From contig CM063244.1 of the NCBI GenBank assembly GCA_032158295.1, forward strand, positions 6,018,510 through 6,082,509: DNA of 64,000 nucleotides. The letters run 5' to 3'. The notes under the pieces were generated by a model that had not been told where the DNA came from, searched no databases, and was given only the letters and a program-made list of their open reading frames with translations. The DNA comes from Pycnopodia helianthoides. Its lineage: Eukaryota; Echinodermata; Asteroidea; Forcipulatida; Asteriidae. How positions within the stretch are numbered: the stretch's first letter is position 1; each line of letters begins with the position of its first letter. This document shows positions 37,601 through 49,600 of the stretch, piece by piece. A program made the position numbers and the translations under genes.

Positions 37601-40600
37601 GCGCAGAATTCCAGGTATCTGTATTGCTTACTGCGCTTTCCGTTTAAACTGTGTGCATTGCTCGGTGTATATGTTCACTATAAAGAATTGCCCGCTACGC
37701 TTTACGCACAACATCATGAGGCACATATGGATTTAGGCCTTATTCTTTTTTCCCGCAACGTGAAATGTGAATTATTAAATAATCTTAAAATCAAAATTTT
37801 GAAACATGACTTCCCTCATTCCACCCCAGCATCACTAAGACCTTGGTCAAGGATATCTTCAAGGACAGTTTTGACGCCGTCTTCGAGCATCTTGGCAAAG
37901 GAGACAAGCCGGTGTGCGAGGACGACATGCGCAGTCTCATGTTCGGCGACTACATGAACGTGGACGCCGAGCCGGAGGACAAGATCTACGAAGAGGTGAA
38001 GTCCGTCGAGGAGTTCAGCAAAGTTGTTGAGATCGGACTGGAGGAGTACAACAATACACACAAGACCGGGATGAACCTTGTCATATTCAGGTGAGCTCGG
38101 AAAGGATTTTCTGTCTGCCTGTTTGGTCTTGTGAGTGCAGTTTTTTGGAAGGTAGTTTTCAATTGTTAGTGTCATTCTTGGTGTGCACACTTGTGAATAT
38201 TGTTGTTTTGGTGCAACAAAGTCGTATCTCTTAAAGTAAATCGAGTTTTGAAATGTCATATCTCGCTTAAAGGAACATTAAAGAATTGGTTTTTGCTAAC
38301 AATACAGTTGCTGGCAGTGTAAGCACCTTATGTAACCCACCATATACATAAACTGACAAACCTGTAGAAGTTTTGAGATCGATCGGCCATCTGGGTCACG
38401 AGAAAATAGTGAAAAACCGATTACACATTGGCATGAAATCATATAGATTCAACAAGTGAATAAACGCTCATGAGCGATAACTCCAATCGAAAATAAATTA
38501 TCATTTCACAAATATGGCATTTCAGAAGAATATTCAAGGATGCTTTTACTATCATCATCACTAGACCGTGTAAGTGTTATGTAAATCTGTGATCAAAAAG
38601 TATATTTTACTAGTTTTGTTCTTACCAATTCTGTAATGTTCCTTTAAAATAACACACAAAGTCAATGGGCGCCAAGATACTGCGTTGTTGCATGGAGCAT
38701 GTTTGCTCAACATATGACTTTGTTGCACTCACTTGTAAGTATCGTCGTGTCGGTGCGGCAAAGCTTCAAACATCACTTAACAATCGGAGACGATTTATTC
38801 TTTTGATTTTCAGATATGTACTTGAGCATCTGTCCCGCATCAGTCGCGTCCTGAAGCAGCCGGGGGGTAATGCTATGTTAGTCGGAGTAGGTGGTAGCGG
38901 TCGACAGTCACTGACCAGGTTAGCGACTGGCATGGCCGGATTCCATCTATTCCAGCCGGAGATCTCTAAGAGCTACGGCAAGAATGAATGGCGGGAAGAT
39001 CTCAAGGTCAGTGATGATGTTTATTTATTTTGCTCCAGTACACTTTACACTGGCAAAACAACAAGTCATTAAAAGGTACATTCCACAAAAAAAAACTATG
39101 ACTGAGAAGAAGAAAAAAAATATAAACAAATTTACAAATATCAAGTTATAAACCACAAGAGAAACTGACTTAAAGCCCCTCTTTTTAAATTCACAAATTT
39201 ACAAAATTACAGAAGCAGGGAATTCCGTGCTTACGTCAAGCGTATTTCACAGGTTAGCAGGGAATTTTTGAACTCCACGTTACTAGGCATTCTTCGCTTA
39301 CACAGCTAGCGCAGAAATTCGGCGCCTGCACAGTAAGCGGAGAATATCGTAAGCGCAGTAAACTGAGCCATGAAAATTGGGCCCAGCTGATTTCCTCGCT
39401 TAGAGTTTCTCAGCTGAACCATTGAAAAATTGAAAAACACATTACAAAGTCTTCCTGTGCATGGAAGTTACCTCTTTCTTCTGGCAAACTTCAGTCCCGT
39501 GTCCGTAACTGGTACTAATAAAACCCATTGGTTTGACAATAGAGATAAACAAAGCTGGTTTTTGTTTCCCTTGGATTTATTTCCACAGACTCTGCTTAAG
39601 AATGCAGGAGCATTCGGCAAGACGACTGTCTTCCTGATAACAGACACCCAGATCAAGGAGGAATCCTTCTTGGAAGACATTGACAATCTCCTCAATACTG
39701 GAGAAGTGCCTAACCTGTATGCCGTCGATGAGAAACAGGAAATTATGGAGGTGAATTACTAAGATGTTTTCACGAGATGTTTTTTATTCTATTTTTTTGT
39801 GGGGGGATTGGGGTTGAACAAAGAAAAATTTACAAGAGTGGGACTTGAACCTGTGACCTCTAGATTAATAGGCTGGCGCCCTACCAACTGAGCTATCTAC
39901 CCCTAATGTTGGCGGTCTTCCTATTTGTCAATGTCTTTGTTCAGGGTGCCAGTCAGAAGCCATTAAACCTGTAACTGCCGTATAACAGGGATCACCCCTT
40001 AGTTAATGATCACCTTAAGGGGATGCAAATTTATATCTCAATTATCAAGTATTAAACCACAAGGGAAACTGACTGGGCAACTTTGAAATAAGTTTGGGTT
40101 GAATAAAGAAAAAATTACTAAAATGAACTTGTTTTCTCCTTTAGGCTGTTCGTCCTGTCGCCCAAGCTGGAGACAAGAACGCAGACTTCAGTCCACTGGC
40201 TCTCTTTGCTTTCTTCGTCAACCGTTGCCGGGAGAATCTTCACGTCATCATCGCGTTCTCGCCCATCGGTGATGCCTTCCGCAATCGTCTTAGACAGTTC
40301 CCGTCTCTTATCAACTGTTGCACCATTGATTGGTTCCAGGTACAACGCCAGATTCTTTCAATTTTATTTCTTTCTTTCTTTTTCTGGGCTTGGGTGATCC
40401 ATACAGCGGACCTACTTCAACTGGACAATTATTTGACAATCAATTATTATTATAATTATTATTATTATTATTGGTTAATTGAAAAATGCAAACATGGCGG
40501 CCAAAAAGTGTAATTGCGGATGCATTCAGGGAACAAAAATACTACAATCTTAAAAATTCCTTAAACTACACAAGGAAACAGGTAGAGTAAAAAGAGATTT

Positions 40601-43600
40601 ATTGATAGAACGCAGATGTCTAGCGGGTTTGTACACCTGAACTAAACCTTGAAGATAAACAGGGGCTTGTACTATGGATAGGTTGAGATGTAAGAACCAA
40701 AAATTTAAAAACACTAATCTTGCTCGTTTCGGCAACCAGTGCAAATCCAATTTTACTGAGAACTAAAACCTTAGTTTTCACAAAAATCATTTGAAAGTTG
40801 TGATGTTTTGTTGTTAGTGTGGTTCTTTGTGTGGTACTATTTTGTTGTTTTCGTCTCAAAAAGGCGTGGCCAGAAGATGCCCTGACGAGAGTAGCCTACA
40901 AGTTCCTTGAGACTGTTGAGATGGAGGAAGATGAACGGAAAGAGGTGGTGGATATCTGCAAACATTTCCACACCAGCGCTAGGAACCTCTCATTCAGGTA
41001 AGTTTGAAGAAGTATGGAGTCTTTCTAATGTAGATAGTCTATCCATTCTGATTGGTGGAGAGGAGATCACGTGGCCCTGTTTAAACGTGCAGAAGAAACA
41101 TGGTAAAAAGTGTTTAAGCAATGGGCGTGCAAGCTTACGTGGGTGCTAATTTACACAATTTATACATACCAGTATTCAATGTAAAATCAATTAGTTTGTG
41201 CGCATATTACACATCTGTCAAGGGTCGAGAACAATTTGATCCTTCACTGATTACTACAAGCCTCGGCTTATCGAATCAGCCTCCATACTGTTTCCATTCT
41301 TTGCTTTTTCAAACCTATAACAACTCAGTCTATATTCTGTTCATTATTATCTTGTAAATTGTTCATGACAGTATGGGAATAGATGTAAATTGATATATCC
41401 TTGATTTGAGCCATAATAAAGGCCTTTCAATTTTCAGTGATTCGTTTTGAAGATTAATTTTGTTGCATTCTGTCTTCTCTGTTTGTAGCTTCTTGGAGGA
41501 GTTGGGCCGCCACAACTACGTGACCCCCACCTCCTACCTAGAGCTGATCTCGGCCTTCAAGACGCTCCTCGGCAAGAAACGAGACGAGACGATGAAGGCC
41601 AAGCGTCGCTACGTGGTGGGTCTGGAGAAGCTTGCCTTTGCCGAGTCCCAGGTTGGCTCTATGCAGATTGAGCTGAAGGAGCTGCAGCCCCAGCTGGTGG
41701 TCGCTGCCGATGAGAACCAGAAGATGATGGTGGTAAGTCAAATCATGCCAGCTTGATTTGAAAGACAACGTACAGGATTGGTAATTGGAGGGGGGGGAAA
41801 CAAATCCACAAGTTTCAACATGCCATTAAAAATGAGATAAATGTACTAATTTCAAAACCAATGATGTAATTAGCTGTTTCTTTAAAAAAAAAATTGAATC
41901 TTTTCGTTACCAGAAACCTTGTGACTGTTTTTCGTTCTTTCGTAGATTATTGAGAAGGAGTCTGTTGATGTGGCAGCTACCAGCGAGAATGTACGCAAGG
42001 AGGAAGCATCTGCCAATGTGCAGGCTGCCTCTGCCCAGGCCTTGAAGGATGAATGTGAGAGTGATCTAGCTGAAGCCATCCCTGCCCTGGAGGCGGCTCT
42101 GTCTGCTCTTAACACGCTCAAGGTTGGTATTTTTTGTTAATTTTTTTAAAAATTTCTCTCCACTAAATTCAATCAATTACAAACTAAAACTTGAAGAAAA
42201 AATTCAAAATCGCTCAGTAAAAAGAAAACACTAAAACAGATGTGGAGAAAGCTAGACTGAGAAAGAAAATGATAATTTTCATATAAAACCGAAAGGTTCA
42301 GTCTGCCAACAAATTTTGTCTGAAAAGTTCAATCAATCACGTCAAGGCCATACGGCATCTTGAGCCTGATCTTGGTCCAGATGACCCGGTCCAGCATGCA
42401 AGAACGCAGCTCCTCAGCGCTGGCCAAGCCGATGTACCTCTTGCTTATAGCTTAAAATAGCGCAAAATGCAGAGTTAGAACAGTGCTATACGCAGGGTGT
42501 GATATGGGCCGTGCAATATAGGAAATATTATTTCTTAAAGATAAATCACCAGTATTACCTCTAAACCATGTAACCGTCAGATTCAAGTAGTTTCCCGATT
42601 GTTTCTTGTGTAACGCTTTCAAATAATCCGTTTCTCCCCAGCCCGCCGATATCGCCGTGGTGAAGACCATGAAGAATCCACCCTCGGGTGTCAAGTTGGT
42701 CATGGCCGCCGTCTGTATCATGAAAGATATCAAGCCGGAGAAGATCAACGACCCCGCTGGCACAGGAGGCAAGATCTTAGACTACTGGGGACCCTCTAAG
42801 AAGCTCGTCGGTGACATGAACTTCTTGAACTTGCTCAAGACGTATGACAGGGACAACATCGCTGTGAGTATATTAAAACAAAAATTATATCTCAGCAAGA
42901 AGATGAGATGCAGATACGGTTGTTCAGTTTGTGATAGCACCATGTGTTTTATCTACTTTTGCTGAGTTGAATTTTAGTTTTTATAAGAACTAGGTCCTAC
43001 TTAGTTCTGAAAGAACTTGTTCTGCTAATATTTAGTTTTCAACTCTCCACAGAACTCTCAACAAAACAAAAAAACAAGTCTAAAAAAATGGGTACAAAAT
43101 AAATAAGAAACTTGAACTCACAATTTGATAAATAGTTGCTCCTAAAATGTTTTCAAAAATAATAAAAACACCAGCTTTAAACTGAAAATTATATTTTTTT
43201 AATCGTATTTGTATATGTTAAACTTTTACTAGCCTCACATCATGAAGAAGATTCGTGCAGAGTTCATGACCAACCCAGAGTTTGACCCCGTCAAGGTGGC
43301 CAAAGCGTCCTCTGCTGCCGAGGGCCTGTCCAAGTGGGTCTTGGCCATGGAGGTGTACGACAGAGTGGCCAAGGTGGTGGCTCCTAAGAAGGAGAAACTC
43401 AAAGAGGCAGAGGACGACCTGAGCCAGACGATGGCTCTTCTGAATGGTAGGTTGGCTGGGATGGAGTGAAAAGGATAATATGGCGTGTGGTGGCCAAGCT
43501 GTCAAGCCCACCGAGTTCAAGCTGTGCAAGCGTTCAAGCCCATCGGGCTCAAGCTATGCAAGCGTTTGAGCCCACTGGGCTCAAGCTGTGCAAGCGTTCA

Positions 43601-46600
43601 AGCCCATCGGGCTCAAGCTATGCAAGTGTTTGAGCCCACTGGGCTCAAGCTGTGCAAGCGTTCAAGCCCATCGTGCTCAAGCTGTGCAAGGGTTTAAGCC
43701 ACCGGGCTCAAGCTGTGCAAGCGTTCAAGCCAACGGGCTCGAGCTGTGGTGTTTCTGATTAGCAGAGTGTGGGTTCGAGTCCCGGTCTTGACACTAGTCT
43801 CCTTAAGCAAGACACTTAACCATTATTGCTTCATCCTTCAATTTTAGGCATGTAAATTTTAAACTTTTATCTTTTTAAAGAGTGGAAAATAAGGAAATGA
43901 ATAGATGAATAGATGGGCTCAGGTGTTTTAACCAGCATTTGGCCAGCAGACAACTGATAAGGGAGAACGATGCAGTGCTTTTTGGGGGTCTCAAAAACTG
44001 TTCTCTAGACTGTGATAGTGTGTGCAGACAAACATATTCTATTGAAGATTGGTACTGGTATAAACATTATCGTCGGTGGGCTCTCAGATTTTTGTTTTCT
44101 GAATTTTTCTGAAAACTATTCACATTTTTTATATTAAATCGTGGTTTGAACAAAGAAAAATTTACTAGAGCAGGATTTGAACCTGCAACCTCAGGATTAA
44201 TTGTTATTTGACATTGTATTTCAACATCGATTTAACTGTGGGAGTTGCAAAATGTGAATAACTGTTGTGAAGAATTTATGCAGAGCGTCAGCTATGACTG
44301 TATGTGTCAGGAATGATATTCTTCCTACTTTAATCTGATTTCCGATTTTGTTTGCCTGAGAAAATTCAGCGAAATTGTTGTTAAATAGCCTGAAAAATCA
44401 AACCTGTACAGTCAGCCTGAGCTCTGGTAGGAACGTCAGTCTCTGTTGCACTTAGTGGCAGTGCAACGAAGACTGATGTTCAGCCAGGGCTAACATCAGC
44501 CCTTCCTCAATCATTGTTCCCTACTTTTTTTCCAAGGGGCCAAATCTCATGCCTGATGTGTGTGGTCTGTGATTTTCCTTATTTCTTAAACCATGGTTCT
44601 TTTGGGTTTCCTCCAACAGCCAAGAGATCTGAGCTGCGTGCCGTTGAGGAACGCCTAGCCAACCTCAAGCAATCTTTCAAGGATATGACGGACAAGAAGG
44701 AGCAGCTAGAACAACAGGTGGACCTGTGTGCCAAGAAGCTAGTCAGAGCGGAGAAGCTGATTGGCGGACTGGGTGGAGAGAAAGACAGGTCAGGGGTTAC
44801 TCAAAAATTACCCAAATGGCTTTAAAGTATATGGTTTTAGAGGTATTGCACGGTGAGGTATCAATGCATATTCGGTTTGCGGTAACACCATGTGTATATC
44901 TACTTTGCTTTGTAGATTTTTGTTCTTGAGAGAACTTATCTTGCTATTAATCTGTTAATGTTCTGCTTTAAAGTAGTGGCTATATCCAAATTTCTGAAAA
45001 GTCATTGTATTATCTTTGTAGCCAATGGCCTTAGCTGTAGCTGATGTTTGATTCCACTGCGGCTTTAAGCTGCCCTCGGGTTGGCCTGCATTTTGCTTCC
45101 GCTGCGACGGAATCGTTGGGATCAGCAGAAAATTTGCGCTCGGTCTTCATAATGAGAAATCGTGTGAATGTTGGGGAACAAGAGTCACCCCAACAACACC
45201 ATGCTCATGTCACCTGCAATCGAAGACCGGTTGCTAATCTGAGAAACGATTTATGCATGAATCGTTTCTCAGATTCAAATTCTTTGGCTGAAAAATTTGT
45301 CCATACCAAACTATTCCAAGGGAATCCTTTCTCCAAATAGTTTATACCATCAACAGCTGCAGTGCTTCTGACCAAGTAAGATTTATGGTCATTAATATTT
45401 GGAGTATTTTATGAATCTATAACGTAACGTTAACGCTAGTTTGGATCCTGTAATAAGCAGTAGATACTGCAAACATCTGTTAAAAGATGATGTTGTCTTC
45501 TGTTGGATAATCTATGTTATACTCTTGATCACAGATGGACCACCGCTGCAGCCCAGCTGCAGAACATCTACGATAACTTGATGGGTGATGTGCTGATCTC
45601 ATCCGGCGTCATCGCCTACCTCGGTGCTTTCACCTCGGCGTTCAGATTCAGATGTACCAGCGAGTGGACAAAGTTATGCACTGTGAGTTTGCCCCTTCTT
45701 TCTAGTACGCTTTTTATCACAACACTGGCTGTTTCTCAACTGTGTTTGTTTAACGTGGCAGTAGTAATAGCGAAAGCCTCAAAACACCCACGATCTACGC
45801 ATTGTGAGTTCCCCCTTCTTTCCTGTACCCTTTTTGTCACAACCTTTGCTGTCTTTCAATTTTTCTTTAGCATACAGTAATAGTTGAAACAAAATCCAAT
45901 GCACCTCACGATCTATCAACAAAGATAGCAGTTATTATAGCTTTAATGCATTTTAATGACGAGTAAAGAAATAGCTGTTGCAAAACGACTTACCAACCAA
46001 ACTGACCTGTAGTACAAATGCAGAAAGTGGTAATCGCCTAATGTTTCGAGTAGAGTATGGGATCGAAATGTAAGCCTATTACCTGTTTTTTGCATTTTAA
46101 AGCTGGCACAGTTCTTTGATGAATTGAAATGCACCGCATATTCCTGAAGGTGATTGGAGCATACTGATCGAAATAGACTGTGCAAGTCTCGCGCAAATTC
46201 AAACTTCCGGGACCAAGTTGGTCCCGACTATATTGCATTTTAAGTGTGCACGATTTTGTTTCTGCAATGCTTGAGTTTAATGTAGTTTATGGCTAGAAAA
46301 TTATATCAATATTATTGGGAAATGAAAATTTAGCCATGAAGTGTATGGAAGTAAAACACATTAAAAAAGTAATTGAATTTAGTGAATGAGGCAGATTAAA
46401 AGAAAAGACTGTGCTAGGGTCGAAACGTCAGGCCACTAACTTTTTTTTGCGCAATAAAAAAAGAAGAAGTAAGTTATAGTTTTAAACCAAGTTAAGTGAC
46501 CCAGCTATTCATATTGTAACGAGATGTTTACTGAACCCATAGGCCAAGAAGATTCCTTGTTCGGATGAGTTCTTGCTGAGCAAGACCTGGGAGAACCTAT

Positions 46601-49600
46601 CAAGATCAGGGCGTGGAACATCTGCTGGTCTACCCACAGACAGCTTCTCAGTTGACAACGGTGTCATTGTGGCTAACTCTAGAAGATGGTAAGACATTCA
46701 ACAACATTGTTTTGTTTAAAAACAAAAAATTGTGTTCTGTGCCCAATTAACTATAGTTGTTAAAGCTGAAAGACTGCTTAGTCAATTCTTTGTTGCAAAA
46801 TATAATTAGTTTGAGTAGCCATGTTTATTTGTCACCTAAAATATTGATTATAGTATCAGGCAGTTTCTTAGGCTATTTGAAGTCACACAATTTTTGCAAA
46901 GGATGTTTTTAAAAGTTTTCTATTATTTTACTGCAATGTCTACACAAAGAATCCCTTGTTTTCTTAAAATTGGGAAACCAAGTGCAGGTTTAGGTCTTTG
47001 AAAATCACTAAGTTATCATCTGGTTTAACAAATTGGTCTGTCCCATTCATATAGCTATTAAGCTGAATACTGCTAGAAATTATCTTGGGTTGCAGATTCA
47101 AACTGTTCTAGCCATTTTCTTTGTTCACCCTAAATATTGCTGATCAGTCATTTCCTGTGGAACTTAACGTCAGATGTTTTGAAGCTGTAGTTTTTAAAAC
47201 GCTCTTTCTATGATTCTATCATGCAGCTAAAAAAAAATCACCCTTTTTAAAGTTGCAAAAAGGTTGTTTTATAACAATCCTAGTACCACAGGTTCCAATG
47301 TTATGTCCATCTGACAAAGCATTATGGTAAAATATCTTGCTCAGGACACAAGTGACATGACCGCTCGACCAATCTGCTGATCAGAACACAGCTTGGGTCC
47401 GGGTCTCTTAACGCCGGCCACAGCTGAAGTTGAGTAATTCAGTACTTGACCGTCCAATTTATCTCGTCCCAGGCGTGTGATCGCCCAGGGCAGCAACAGT
47501 GGGTCAGACTCGAGAGATAACAACTGTCGGTCATCAGTGACGATAAGACTACATGCGCATCTTGGAGAACGTCTTCGTTCGGTACGCGCTCCTCTTGAGA
47601 ACGTTGGAGAGGAGCTGGATCCATCCCTGGAACCTCTGCTGCTTAAGCAGACCTTCAAACAAGGTGAGGAACGATCTAATCACGTCATAGACTGGGAGGG
47701 ACCTCAATTGTAGAGAGAGAGGAAGATAGAAAAGCAGGCTGGAGAATGGAATCCATCTGGGCCCAATCTCGTATAGCTGCTTAAGCACAAAAAGTAGCTC
47801 ATCACAACACAATTATGCTTACCAGAATAAGGTTACCAGCCGAAAAAAAGGCATTTTACATGTTCCATCTTTGACTGGTGTCCTGCTCAGTTTTGCTCAG
47901 CAGAAAAACAGATTCAAGTAATATTTCTGTTTGAGCAGCTCTATGAAATCGGGCCCTAGGTAAGGAGGAGGGGAACAGCGGTCATGAATAGAGACGAAGG
48001 GCGTCTACAATCTCAGTCACGAGTATGGTCCACTGATCACGCCCACAACCACCTCTTAATCCTTGTCAAAACAATTTTTTTCAATTTTATTTTATTATTA
48101 TAATTTTATTTATTTATTTATTTATTTATTTTTATTTTTATTTATTTATTTATTTTTTTTTTTGGGGGGGGGGGGGGCGTTGAATTAGCTTGTGGTCTAG
48201 TGATAACATAATAAAAAATTTTAACATTAAAGGATTACGTCTTTAAGGCAATCACACCGAGATCACACCGAGATCACACGTAATGGGTTCACATCCAATC
48301 GTTTCCCTTTCACCACTAGGTGGCGTTGAGTGTATCCGTCTGGGTGAGAATGTCATCGAGTACTCTCAAGATTTCCGCTTCTACATCACCACCAAGCTGC
48401 GCAATCCGCACTACCTGCCGGAGGTCGCCACTAAGGTGTCTCTACTCAACTTCATGATCACACCGGACGGTCTGGAGGACCAGCTGTTGGGAATAGTGGT
48501 CGCTAAAGAAAGGTATGTGGTATTGTTATTTATTCTTAAATACAGCACACATAGGTCCATCCAATATTTGTATAATGTATCTTTCCGGTAATGAAACCAA
48601 GGGACCCTCAAAAGCGCCTAGCACCGTGACCAGAGGCCTGAAGGTACCTGTGTGGAGAAGACGATGAAGAAATATCAGTTTTAGATTTGAGAGGAAAACC
48701 CCAAATAGGGAAAAGCCACACAATCAGGTAGGGACTGAAAACCCAATCCACGTGCAAGGCTCCGGTTAGGGATTTGAAGTGGGGTACACAGAGATTAAAG
48801 GCAGGGAAAGAAACCACTGAGCCAATCTGATGACTCCTGCACAATGGCCTTCCACGCAGCTACTTTCTACTCAAGGTGTAAAGATTTGGTGCGAGTCGAA
48901 CCTAAAATGCACGCTGCACAGTAACACACCGGGAATCTGTTTCTCAAAATCGTAGATGATGATGTCAAGTGAATTGGCCTTTCCCATAAAGTATGCTAAT
49001 TACGTTCATGCATGCGTACAGACACTATTGGTTGGCTAACGACATAGAGTTGTGCACTAGGCTGACACACCAACGCGTGTGCGTCACGCCACCATCAGTC
49101 CCATACAAAATGGTGCGATGTTCCCTCATTTTGCCAACCAAGAGTCTTCCAGAAAAGAAAAATGACTTTTTTAGAGAGACGTTTTTTTATTTTTTTTCGT
49201 TACAGGCCAGAGCTTGAGGAAGAGCGGCAAGCCATGGTCCTCCAGAGTGCAGCCAATAAGAGACAACTTAAGGAGATTGAAGACAAGATCCTTGAGACGC
49301 TGTCGTCTTCAGAGGGTAACATCCTGGAGGATGAGTCGGCCATCCGCATCCTTGACTCCTCGAAGGTAAGCTCAAACAAATTTCAGTTGGTCCTCGTTGC
49401 CCGTCCCCAGTTTAGGAATGAAGTGAATTTTCTCCTCACTAACAACCCCTTGCTGATTAGTTTCAAACAAAGAAAACAAAGAAAGAAAAAAAACAAAGCC
49501 CACAGTAAAAAATAAATTTAAAAAATAAATACAAAGTATACCTTCCTTTTCTTCAAAAAAGGTTAACCCCAGAATGATTGACATCCCTTTTTTGTGATGG

